Source: Maea johnstoni (lineage: Eukaryota; Annelida; Polychaeta; Spionida; Magelonidae). From it: 64,000 nt of DNA. The notes below the pieces were generated by a model, which made no database searches, was not told the origin of the DNA, and saw nothing but the letters and a program-made list of their open reading frames with translations. Of this stretch, positions 50,600 through 61,400 are shown piece after piece (within the stretch, counting starts at the first letter, position 1; every line of letters begins with the position of its first letter). The translations under genes and the position numbers were made by a program. The stretch covers positions 11,031,917 through 11,095,916 of the forward strand of contig OZ012695.1 in assembly GCA_963942565.1 (NCBI GenBank), written 5' to 3'.

Positions 50600-51720
50600 A
50601 ATCAGATTCAGTGCTCAATTACTTTTTTTTCATCATTTTGGGGCTCGTTTTTTTTTTCACAGATTTTGAGGGCTCAATTATTTTTCATTACTAAAGTACA
50701 AAAAAGGACAAGAAATTGCCTTGCTTTAAATCTTTTATTAAAGATAATATTGTATATTTCAAGGAAGTAGGGAGTACAAGTCCGTATGCCATTACCTGAG
50801 ACCCAAATGAGTGATCCCAGATGAAAAGTATTTCTGTTTTAAGAAAACAATTTACCTTTTTTTTACCCTTTTTTGGGTGCTCGGGGCCATCTGCCCATGG
50901 CGCACTGCCATTCGGGCTGGGGGTCTTGGGGCCGCTCAAGGCCCCAGAAGCCAGAGGGTTGTAGATGCTCTGAGATGCATTCTCAGCCTTACCTGAGACC
51001 CAAATGAGTGATCCCAGATGAAAACAATTTACCTTTTTTTTTTTACCATTTTGGTGTGCAAGTCCGTCTGCCCATGGTGCACTGCCGCTCAAGGCCCCAG
51101 AAGCCAGAGGGTTGTAGACGCTCTGAGATGCATTCTCAGTCTTATCTGAGACCCAAATGAGTGATCCCAGATGAAAAGTATTTCTGTTTTGAGAAAACAA
51201 TTTACCTTTTTTCACCCTTTTTGGGTGTGCAAATCCGTCTGCCTGGGGCCCAGTGGCATTGCAGCCGGGGGTCTTGGGGCCGCTCAAGGCCCCAGAAGCC
51301 AGAGGATTGTAGACGCTCTGAGATGCATTCTCAGCCTTACCTGAGACCCAAATGAGTGATCCCAGATGAAAAGTATTTCTGATTTGAGAAAACAATTTAA
51401 CTTTTTTTAAGCCTTTTTTGGTGTGCAAGTCGGTCTGCCCATGGTGCACTGCAATTGGGGTTGGGGGACTGGGGGCCGCTCAAGGCCCCCCAAAAGAGGG
51501 TTGTAGATGCTCTGAGATGCATTCTCAGCCTTATCTGAGTACCCCAACCTTTCTTCGCATTCTTGTTCTTTCCCCAATAGTACTAACATGTAAACTACCG
51601 AAGCCAAATTAATTTTTTTCAGAGCTCAATTATTTTTTTCACTGATTTTCGGGGCTCGATTTTTTTTTTCAAAGAATTTCAGGGCACGATTATTTTTTTC
51701 GATTCTATGATTGACGGGAA
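50600..51720. repeat. Composite repeat: T-rich flank repeats around a minisatellite
   Basis: Both flanks (about 50610-50690 and 51605-51710) carry repeated phrases of the form GGGCTCRATT followed by T runs and a CA-rich break (TTTTTTTCACTGATTTTCGG type). The minisatellite lies between them, so the whole ~1.1 kb looks like one repeat element. Confidence 0.6.
50795..51535. repeat. Four-unit minisatellite, ~195-bp period
   Basis: Units start at about 50795, 50992, 51145 and 51340 with CTGAGACCCAAATGAGTGAT and end with GAGATGCATTCTCAGYCTTA. The second unit is shorter (~153 bp, internal deletion). On the minus strand one frame stays open through all units (252 codons, 50691-51449), giving repeated FHLGSLIWVS and ENASQSVYNPLASGALSG text. 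I attribute this to unit lengths near multiples of three and not to a gene, although it is not excluded. Confidence 0.9.
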
Positions 51721-52414
51721 GGACTGTTGACATCGTAAAAAGCTCCTAACGAAGACGATAATGTAGCCTGGGAAAAACTGTATAAACACTGTTTACACTC
51801 CAATCCACTGACTGCCTAGATGACGTATTAAACACTCGCTTTAATACAGAGGCGAGTTTAGATCGTATTTAGTTCTGTTTTGTTCTCTTGTAGGAGCTTG
51901 AAACAATTTGTAGCTTTCTTCCTCAAACTCTGATATTTGAGTTGCCAACATTTCAATGCACGAGGGAGTACGGTTTCCCAGTAGCAGAACCCGAGGGGAA
52001 CCATCCTATCGAGGGTAGACACGCACGTCACATCGCATCACTGAGATGTAACATTACCAAATAAATCACAATGAACATCGGTAAACACTAATGCCACGCA
52101 CTTTGGTAGCCTACTAGATTGGATGTAGGCCAAAAAAAAACGTTCAAAAGTCACAATAAACGCCTTGAATCGTCTTATCTTGTCTAAAATCGTAAACTTC
52201 TGTTCCGAAATTGAGCAATTTCCCTATATTTTGAAGGTCATCACAAACAATCTTTTCGGCTTACGATTTAAGGACACTCTCAAAAGGCCGACCCCAGCAA
52301 CTGTGCACGTATACCTACAGCCTCCAAGCAAAACAGATGACTCACGTCACAGTATACGGACCATGATGTAATAGCGTGCGACATTTATGAAAATATATGA
52401 AAGACAAAATCACC
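51721..52414. other. No gene seen; possible hairpin-element relict
   Basis: Around 51961-52020 the text ACGGTTTCCCAGTAGCAGAA and CCCGAGGGGAACCATCC recalls the hairpin family at 231 and 3255 but is degraded. Confidence 0.4.
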
Positions 52415-52520
52415 TCACGGTGGCTGAGTGGTGTAGGGCATTGCGTTGCAACCTACCTTTCACACACACATGGATATTGCCCCAGGGTGGAATACGGCTC
52501 ATTGCTGGGTCGCTTTGGTT
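52415..52520 (+). mobile_element. tRNA-like SINE head (weak)
   Basis: CACGGTGGCTGAGTGGTGTA matches a tRNA-type A box. A B box is not clear. It resembles the heads at 826 and 12245. Confidence 0.4.
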
Positions 52521-52960
52521 TGCAACCGGAAGTCTCAATGGAGACAGCGGAATTGAGAAGCCATCTTGAATGAAGAATTATGGTCTTGCCACAACTTTAT
52601 TTGCGAGAAAGCTATATCATTAAATTTAAGTTGATACCCTTACATGCGAGTTTTAGAAATGGATAAGTTTCACTATTTTCGCTCTCAATACTTTGCCGAC
52701 GAATGACAAACGCGGAACTCGCATTCATGAACAGCTATAAATCAAGGTAGGAAGACACCTACGGGTGTATTAAGAGCGCGGAATTTCGCAAAGTGACAAC
52801 ATAAAGATTTTTTTTCTATAGAAATATTCTACATTGTTTACGATTTTCATAAAGTTATAGTTGAACACTTCAATTTGATCAATTAACTTGCAAAAGTGAA
52901 AATTGGTCAACTACGTTACGCAGATTAATGTGTTGCAATGTCAGGTGGTTACAAATAGCA
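52521..52960. other. No feature seen
   Basis: Unique-looking DNA. Confidence 0.5.
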
Positions 52961-52962
52961 TA

Positions 52963-53804
52963 ATGCTGGTCTCCCACATACGAATCTAATGTGCGAACAT
53001 ACACGATCTCAAGTCTACGATTAAAGCCACGAATTGACTATAAAATTGGTGTTTTCCGCAATCGTTAGATATGTACGTTCAACCACGAAATTATACGACA
53101 TCCCACGACAGCATATACGATTGATGTACGACTACAACATCATGTGTGCGACATTGTACGTTTTCTATCGAAATTATTCGTGAGTAGGCGAACACATTCG
53201 TAGTTGGGTACGAATATGAAGGTGCGTATGTATGCGAATGTGTGCGAATATGCACGCCATAAATACGACTAACTACGACATACATACGCATATATACGCC
53301 AGGTCTACGTCTACTTACGACAATGTTCGACTAATTACGTATATGTTCAAACTAAAAATAACAAAATTCGTAAGTATACTACGATTTGTGGTGAAATCAC
53401 CGTCAATTCGTGGCTTTGTAGGATAAGTTTTGGCCAATTACCTAGTTTTCCATTCTGAAGTAGGTCATGTATATAGTTGCACCTTTTCGTACCTTAAATG
53501 AGTGTACGCAAAAGTACGTGAATTTACGATTACATACGACAGTGTACAACATATTACGACACGATGTTCAACCATGTACAACGATGTTCGACAATGTACG
53601 ACAAAAATGACTTCCTTACGACAGTATTTTTGTCGCACCCCAAAGTTTTACATGGAAAACTTTTTTTAAAATTCGCAGCATTACTTACGAATACCTAAGA
53701 CTCACTGCGAACAACCGCGAGAACCCACGACAACCCACGAAAAACTACGACTTTTTAATTCGCACCTTGTCGCACCTTAAAATTCGTATGTGGGAGAGCA
53801 GCAT
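52963..53804 (-). mobile_element. TIR MITE, copy A (inverted relative to B and C)
   Basis: An 842-bp element flanked by TA (52961-52962 and 53805-53806). The termini ATGCTGGTCTCCCACATACG and, on the other strand, ATGCTGCTCTCCCACATACG are inverted repeats of over 20 bp. The inside is non-coding and crowded with TACGAC/GTCGTA-type motifs. Its left part matches the right part of copy B in reverse. Confidence 0.9.
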
Positions 53805-53806
53805 TA

Positions 53807-54175
53807 CTGCTGCGTGGCCTGGCTGCGCGCGTCCGTCCGTTCGCCACCCCTAACCTGGTGATCAGGCTGACTTAGATTCCATTACATGTCTTGGAAGGCG
53901 TACTGTTTCTCACAAATAATAGACGGCAGTACTCTGTAACTGCCGTTTGCTAATAGCAGATTTGAGATCAGGTGTGCCTTCATGAATTACTTAGAAATAA
54001 ACCTGAAGTGAAATATATCTAAGTTAAATCAGTGAGACTTGGAAAAGAGCGAGGTAACATAGACTTGTAGCAAGTCTAGCTACACCCCCGACCTGTACTC
54101 AGGTCGGGGCGCATGGTGAGGAGAATGCTCATGAGTGCAATAGGCAGGTTGGTAAATTACTCCTGCATTCGTGAC
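53807..54175. other. No feature seen; small hairpin
   Basis: The spacer between MITE copies. A short hairpin CCCCCGACCTGTACTCAGGT lies at about 54085. Confidence 0.5.
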
Positions 54176-54177
54176 TA

Positions 54178-55020
54178 ATGCTGGTCTCCCACATACGAAT
54201 TTTAAGGTGCGACAAGGTGCGAATTGAAAAGTCGTAGTTTTTCGTGTGTTGTCGTGATTTATCGCGGTTGTTCGCAGTGAGTCTTAGGTTTTCGTAGGCA
54301 ATGCTGCGAATTTAAAAAAAAGTTTTACATGTAAAACTTTTGGGTAAGACAAAAATTCTGTCGTAGGGAAGTATTTTTTGGCGAACATTGTCGAACATCG
54401 TTGTACATGGTTGAACATCGTGTCGTAATATGTTGTACACTGTCGTATGTAATCGTACATTCACGTACATTTGCGTACACGCATTTAAGGTAAGAAAAGG
54501 TGCCACTATATACATGACCCACTTCAGAACGGAATAATAGGTAATTGGCCAAAATTTATCCTACAAAGCCACGAATTGACGGTGATTTCACCACAAATCG
54601 TAGTATACTTACGAATTTTGTTATTTTTAGTTTGAACAAATTGGTAATTAATCGAATATTGTCGTAAGTACACGTACAACTGGCGTATATATGCGTATGT
54701 ATGACGTAATTATTCGTGTTTATGTCGTGCATATTCGCACATACTCACATACATACGCACCTTCATATCCGTAGCCAACTACGAATGTGTTCGCCTACTT
54801 ACGACTTAGTATGATAGAAAACGTACAGTATCGCACATCTGATGCTGTAGTCGTACATCAATCGAACATGCTGTCGTGGGATGTCGTATACTATAGAAGT
54901 TGAACGTACATATCTCACGAATGAAGAAAATCAAGAATTTTATAGGCAATTCGTGACTTAAAGCGTACACTTGAGATCGTGTATGTTCGCACATTGAATT
55001 CGTATGTGGGAGACCAGCAT
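54178..55020 (+). mobile_element. TIR MITE, copy B
   Basis: An 843-bp element flanked by TA (54176-54177 and 55021-55022). It has ATGCTGGTCTCCCACATACG at both ends in inverted orientation. It aligns with copy A over its whole length when one is reversed, and shows the same TACGAC/GTCGTA motif density. Non-coding. Confidence 0.92.
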
Positions 55021-55043
55021 TAGTCTCCCTCATCGGCAGAGTA

Positions 55044-55497
55044 ATGCTGCTCTCCCACATACGAATTTTAAGGTGCGACAAGGTGCGAATTAAAAAGTCG
55101 TAGTTATTCGAGTGTTGTCGTGATGTACCGTGGTTGTTCGCAGTCAGTCTTAGGTTTTCGTAGGCAATGCTGCGAACTTTAAAAAAAGTTTTACATGTAA
55201 AACTTTTGGGTGCGACAAAAACTCTGTCGTAGGGAAGTATTTTTTGGCGAACATTGTTGTACATTGTCGAATATGCTGTCGCAACATGTTGTACATTGTC
55301 GTATATTGTCGTACATTGACGTACATTTTCGTACACTAATCAAATGTTTGACAAGGTACAACAACCTACGAAAGTGGTTGAACGTACATATCTAACGAAT
55401 GTGGAAAACACCAATTTTATAGCCAATTCGTGGCTTTAATCGTAGATTTGATATCGTGTATGTTCGCACATTAGATTCGTATGTGGGAGAGCAGCAT
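55044..55497 (+). mobile_element. TIR MITE, copy C (internally deleted)
   Basis: A 454-bp element, only 21 bp after copy B's TA. It has the same ends (ATGCTGCTCTCCCACATACG) and the same first ~290 bp as copy B, then a jump to the last ~130 bp, i.e. an internal deletion derivative. TA is on the left flank; the right flank is AA, so one side has changed. Confidence 0.88.
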
Positions 55498-55627
55498 AAG
55501 CAAAACAACGAATTGTTAAATCTCAATGCGTATGGTATGATGCTTCCGAGATTACTATAGTCAATGAACAATTATGCGCGTATATCTGTGTTTCCTGCAC
55601 TACCCTTACCCTCGAGAATACTCTTAG

Positions 55628-56000
55628 GTTAAGGTAGAAACCTACTCGATACACGGGTCATTCTTAAAACTCGAATATCGGAAAACTGAGTTTCATGAAG
55701 ACAACGGCACTTATGCTATTGTAAAGGTTACATCTCATAGTTGCCGAATAATGGTAAACTTACCAATAACTGACTATTTTTAGGTAATGCGGCACCCTTA
55801 AAGAACCTATCTGGATGTGTTTCGTTTTTTGGCAAAATGTCAAGACTTACCCTTTACTTGAAAATGAGAGTCTACCATATGATTATTCATGTCTTTATTA
55901 AGGTGCACCTCAACAGGGGATTTGCACGATGAGTATTTTAAAAACATTTTTGAATGTTCACATACGCCTCAAAATTACTAACAGCACGTGGTTTACCTAG
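55628..56000 (+). repeat. Single-arm copy of the 19-20 kb inverted repeat
   Basis: It starts GTTAAGGTAGAAACCTACTC and runs through CGATACACGGGTCATT and CTTACCCTTTACTTGAAAAT to CTAACAGCACGTGGTTTACC. It is about 90% like 19613-19992 and has no facing second arm. Confidence 0.85.
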
Positions 56001-56231
56001 GCCGAATGAATCCGCATGGTTAACCCTTATGCTGCTGGTGGCTAATTTCGCCAATACAAAATGATGCAATAAACCTGAAACATGACTGAAACCCTGGCAA
56101 AGGGGTACTTATCTGAAAGAACTCAGTAAGGGCTATCCAATGTATACCAACATGACAGGGTTTAGATGGTTTTCAAAAATCGTTGAGTCCTCTCGCTTTG
56201 GACGAAAGTAGTCTCAGCATTGGAAGGGTTA
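56001..56231. other. Spacer between the two repeat modules, unrelated to its 20-kb counterpart
   Basis: No similarity to 20019-20178 is visible, although both flanking modules match. Confidence 0.5.
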
Positions 56232-56449
56232 AAGTAGACAGCCATGTCGTCTGGGACCAACTTAACACGGAAGGTCCAAAGGGGCCTGCCCTTTGTTCTA
56301 GTGACCATACCACAAAAGAAAGTTGCTAGGTCGAAATTCGTGGGGAGTGAACACCGCTCATGTGTAATATTATGTTTTGATATCCATTCTTAGGGGCCAG
56401 CCAAGGACACCACCTAGTGGTGATAATCTTGGTGTACTAGACTATCACC
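56232..56449 (+). repeat. Interspersed repeat module, copy 2
   Basis: It matches 20179-20395. The last ~70 bp, from ATATCCATTCTTAGGGGCCA to GTACTAGACTATCAC, are essentially identical. Confidence 0.85.
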
Positions 56450-56980
56450 TTGAACAATTGCGAACAAGTATGAAGATGATAATGAATGACCTAAGTTTAC
56501 GGGGAAGGTCGCTCACCAGGAAAGATCTAACAAGGACGAATGCAAATACCATACTTCAACATTAATTATGCGTCCTTTCATAAACGGACACTGCCCCCAT
56601 CTTTTGATTACGGCCGGCTTATTCATCAAGAGTATTTCTGTTTGGCAAGCTTTTGAACTATTGATACATAGGTTAATTAGCCCTAAGTGTGTGGTTGCAG
56701 GTATGTCTGGGTGCTCTGATATTTTGCCGCACAAAAAATAGTTTTGACATGATATGATTAGACTCAATCATGAGTGACACCACAAACAGACACCCCCTCT
56801 CCTATTCACATTACAGTCGGTTTAATAACCCATTTAATATTTTCTTTATTATATTTTATTTATTTTCTTAAGTAGTTTCTTTTGCCAATTGAATGAAATA
56901 AAACGCATATGACGGAATTGCATGGCTGACATTTAATGATTTTTTTCATTATAAAATACAATGTTCATAAGTCTTTTTTC
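56450..56980. other. No feature seen
   Basis: Unique-looking DNA. Confidence 0.5.
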
Positions 56981-57315
56981 CAATATTCGTAATTATATTC
57001 ATGATTAATTTTCAATATTGAAGAATGATTATGAATATTGAAAAAGCATTTAGGAACTTTGGAAATCCATGATTATTTTCCAATATCCGTAAATCATTTC
57101 CAATATTCATAAACTGTTTTTTAATTTTCATAATTGCTTTTTCAATATTCATAAATACCTTGAATTGTGATGATTGAAAATATATTACGAATATTGGAAA
57201 ATGAATTGTGAAGATTGAAAAATTGTTCATGAATACTGAAAAAACATTTATGAATATCCCTAATCATCGAAAAATAATTTCCAATATTCATAATACATTT
57301 TCCAATATTATGGGT
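56981..57315. repeat. Array of TTTTCCAATATTCATAA motifs in both orientations
   Basis: A dozen or more degenerate copies of TTCCAATATTCATAA and its complement TTATGAATATTGAAAA, loosely spaced at about 20-30 bp. This is the same style of motif-dense, non-coding AT-rich DNA as the interior of the 16.8-19 kb element, but I see no clear TIRs. Confidence 0.65.
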
Positions 57316-58436
57316 ATATATCGTGTGTACCTGAAGGCATCCTGGTCAGACCGAGGGCCATGCAGAGTTATTAAGGTTTTTATTAATGCTCCCCTGAATA
57401 AGTAGTACTAGTATGTACATGTAGTGATAGTATCTTGTGGTTCATATCGTAAATTTAGACTCACAAATAAAACTAAACAGGGGATTTTTTTTACATTTTT
57501 TTAATTTCTGCTTATTTTCATTTTCCATTTATGAGGACTTGTGAAATGAATAATGCAATATGGCATTTACTCATTTATCACGTTTAAATCAGACATATCT
57601 TCAGATTCTTGGAAGGTTTCTGTCCCTAACATGGTAGAATTCTCCTATGCTAATTGAGTAGCGTTGGTACTATGTTTCACACTTAACTCACTGATCTATA
57701 TACAGCAGGATGTGGAATGAGAGAAAGGGTACTTGGTAAAAATAGATAGACCTTGCGGGAACACTCAAAACTATGTATTTTAGATTGATTTTTTCTACAA
57801 AATTCCACATATACTTTTTTTTTTTAATTCTTCCGAGACAAAACTTTGAAAATGTTTCGGAAAATGTTTCATATTCTAGCTCCCAACATAGCGATAATTC
57901 GAGCTTAATTCTAACATTGGAAAAAATATTCTTTTTATATTTATACTGCCTAAGCATGAGATTGGGATGTAAGAAAAGGGTATCTACATGTATATAAATT
58001 GTCCGTGACCACTAACTGATAAATTGGAAATAATTAAATCATGACAATGAGTGACCTATGAAACCTTGGGAGGCTGACCATTATGGGATTTAATGACCGG
58101 TCTTACTCTACACATTTTGTTTACTGATTGATGACAAATCTACGCAAGAAACAGCAATGGCTTGTAAGCTAAAATCTTTGGATCTTCGATGCTTTCAGTG
58201 GGTATTGTAAACAAGGGGTAAGACATTTCATCCAGTTGTCATAGAACACACCATACTGTTATATTCATTTCATTTTATAATTTTCCAGGCTAGAAATTGA
58301 ACTTAATCAATACCAAATTTAATTATCGTGTCGACTTGAACACTCATTTTTGCCCCTCATATCATAAATGATCAACGACCCAGCTGGAAACCCATGATGC
58401 CTTGCATCAACGATCGATACTTGTGTCATGTAGGGA
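57316..58436. other. No feature seen
   Basis: Unique-looking DNA. Confidence 0.5.
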
Positions 58437-58480
58437 ATCTGCCAGTGACTTGGGGTTAATGCTCTGCATATTTTCGAATG
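58437..58480 (+). mobile_element. SINE body remnant (weak)
   Basis: CTGCCAGTGACTTGGGGTTA matches the body motif of the SINE at 9870-10112. The head is not visible. Confidence 0.35.
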
Positions 58481-61400
58481 CGGCTCTGGGCATGTGAGCA
58501 AGTTGCCACGGAGACAATTAGTGCAATGTGCAGGTCTTGCAGCCTGGCTTTCAGACCGTGTGAAAGAGGTTCACCACCAACAAAGGGTCATCTGGGTTAG
58601 AGGAATATCCGATAACGTTTTACTGGCAGATGTCAACATCAGAAGTAAACATGAGCTATTAATCAATTTGGTACAGACGGGCATATAACACAGACTATTA
58701 GCAAGGCTACTTGTCGGTCCGTTATAAGTGTGCGCGCTGGCATAGCGAATACGTCTTCTCAGGTTTCAGCTTCGCCTTCTTTATGAGTTGTTCGCAGTGC
58801 ATAACATCTTGGGAAAGAGGGGCAAATGAGCTGCGCTTTCTGCAGGTCGTCCCCGAGCTTCCAGAGATGCCTTTGGGTCCCATAAAAATAGGCTTTAGAG
58901 GGATTTGTGAAATACTGTCCTTTCGATTTCTGCTAAAGAACGATGAGATTTGCAAATATAGAACACTTTTCGGTACTTTTGTGAACGTAAACGCTCAGTA
59001 TTTTTGTAAACGTAAGCAAGCAAGCACACGTGTGTGGCATAGAAATTCGTGTGCACCTTGAACGGTATATTTTGCCCGTACCTCACAATCCGTGTCCTAT
59101 GCAGGGCTTAACGTCGGACGCACAGCACGTGTGAAGGGCGAGTCAATTTACAGACACGCACTCATTTAATGGCGGCAGTCTGGCGCACCAGCTGGCTATA
59201 CTGTATACACTGTTAACCTGCCCTGCCAGCCCATCAGCTACAGCGGGCCCAACAAAGTTCAGAGTTAAATCACACGCCTCACATACCGTCATGGACCGGC
59301 ATATGGTTACAACTCGAAGGCTTCGCGTGCATCGTACCTTATTACTAATTAGAAACGAACCGCCGAGGGTTTAGATCCCTCTTCAAACGTGTGTTTTTAT
59401 ATGAAAACTGAGTTGCCAGGCCTTCTAATGCACTGCAGATGCATGTATGCATTAAGCATATCGTAGTGTAGTGTTTCGCTCATCTGTCTCTTTACAAAAC
59501 GGGTCTCAGTCCCGCCCACCCTCTCACTAGAGTAAAATACACTCTTTGATAATTTGATAATTTCAATCACTAATGTGCATCAATAGTACATGCAGTTATT
59601 CCAATAATGTCTTTCAAAATTACTACCGAACCTGAGGCAAGGCTCTAGAGGCTATTCCTTTTCATATATTTATAAAATCTCAGAGGCTGGTAAATTTGAT
59701 ATTGCATATACGTTTCACGTTTAGAATTGCGATACGCAGTTCGGTTTCACCTTGCCAGTAATGTTATGTTGAATACCTCATTACTATGACATTGTACACA
59801 GTACCTTGTCGATAGGACCTAGTAGATAGACTGCAGAAAGTAGACATTTGCAAATAGAGATACCTAAAATGAGATTATATTCATATTTGAAAACATGCCT
59901 GTCTCATTGAATTTCTATGTCGCAAGATGTGAGACTCGTGTAACAAAAATGCCGCAAAATTGCGACAATTTGGACAAGCCTACCAATGATAATTGAAGCA
60001 AAATATAAGGCAAGTATATACTACTGCAAGCCAGATTTCATAAGACTCAAAATACTTATCCTTATATTTTGACCTTATTACCATGTTTACCCATTAATAT
60101 GTACAGTTGGGAAACCCACACAGAGTCTCTCTCTCCTGAGCAAATGGTCGTGGTGTGGACACTAGCAGCGAGACATATTATGAAAATGCATTACCTGAAG
60201 ATTAAAGAAGGCATTGGCTAGACTTATTGCTAATGCCGGACTGGCAGAATTCGTGCTGACCTTCTGACCAGCACATTGATTTATGATTTTGTATTATATG
60301 TTTTGGTACATATTTTTGTTACAACCACGTGCTTCGTTTTCATTTGCCTTAGTTAATCTGGCCTAACCCTCTGTTTATTGTTTCCGTGTATGTTTATATT
60401 TACTTTTTCCTCCAATATTTTTTCTGTTCATATACTTGATGTATCGTATTCTTATGCATATGGCATAGTCCATACATACACATACATTAATGCATGAAGA
60501 GGCCAAAACAGCCTGAAAAATTAGGTACGATCTTACAGGCGAAAGCTGAGGTGCTATAATATTTGAAGGAGAAATAGTAATCGGACCATTTCGAACAACT
60601 CTTCATGAAATCTTTTGTAAGACGATTCTGAACTTCCAAGATGATGTCAAAAGTATCAAAGACCATGATGACAATTTCAAGAGAAACTCCTATGCATCAA
60701 TGGTTAACTTTTTCACATTATGGTTTAAACATTGTATGAAGACAATTCCTTCAATATTAAGGCACCTGAAGAAAGCTAGGTTATAGCACGTGTATCAGCA
60801 AGGGCCCGACATTCATTACATGACTTTATTACTAATTTTTAACCAAATATATACGTCAGAATTATCAATTATTTTTATCAAAATTTATATGTCTAAACTA
60901 TCTACACGATGCTATTAACAAGAAAAAATCGTGAATTGACAGGTTATCAATTTAGGATTCGAACAATATATGGTTAAATTTTGTGAAATAGGACCTTATC
61001 GGAAGGTTTTTATGATAATGGTGCAAAACAGTTAACCAATTGTGACCGCATGTGGCTATCACATCAAATGTCAGAATATCTGCTTTTGCACCAATTTCTA
61101 TTCAAAATATGCAGTGGCGTCAGGCACAATTGACCTAATTGATATGCGAATTATGTCAGTTTTGCAAATTGCCTAAGATATGCAGTTAAGCATCCGACGG
61201 TTTATGCACTATTGCGATGTGTAGAATGGTTTGAAATTGCTGATTCACTTATTGTTTTCAGGAAATGTGTAACAGTCCTTATCATCACCGGGATCGGAAC
61301 CCCTTCCCTATCCGGCGTTTGAATTACCTGTGCTTTATGTTTTGATTCGTTTATTTCTATATCAGTCACGCACTTTCTGATGGGGAAGAGGAGCCTTTTA

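Noticed and set aside
58711-59061. Open frame of about 110 codons
   Set aside because: No ATG at its start, no motif, and isolated context.
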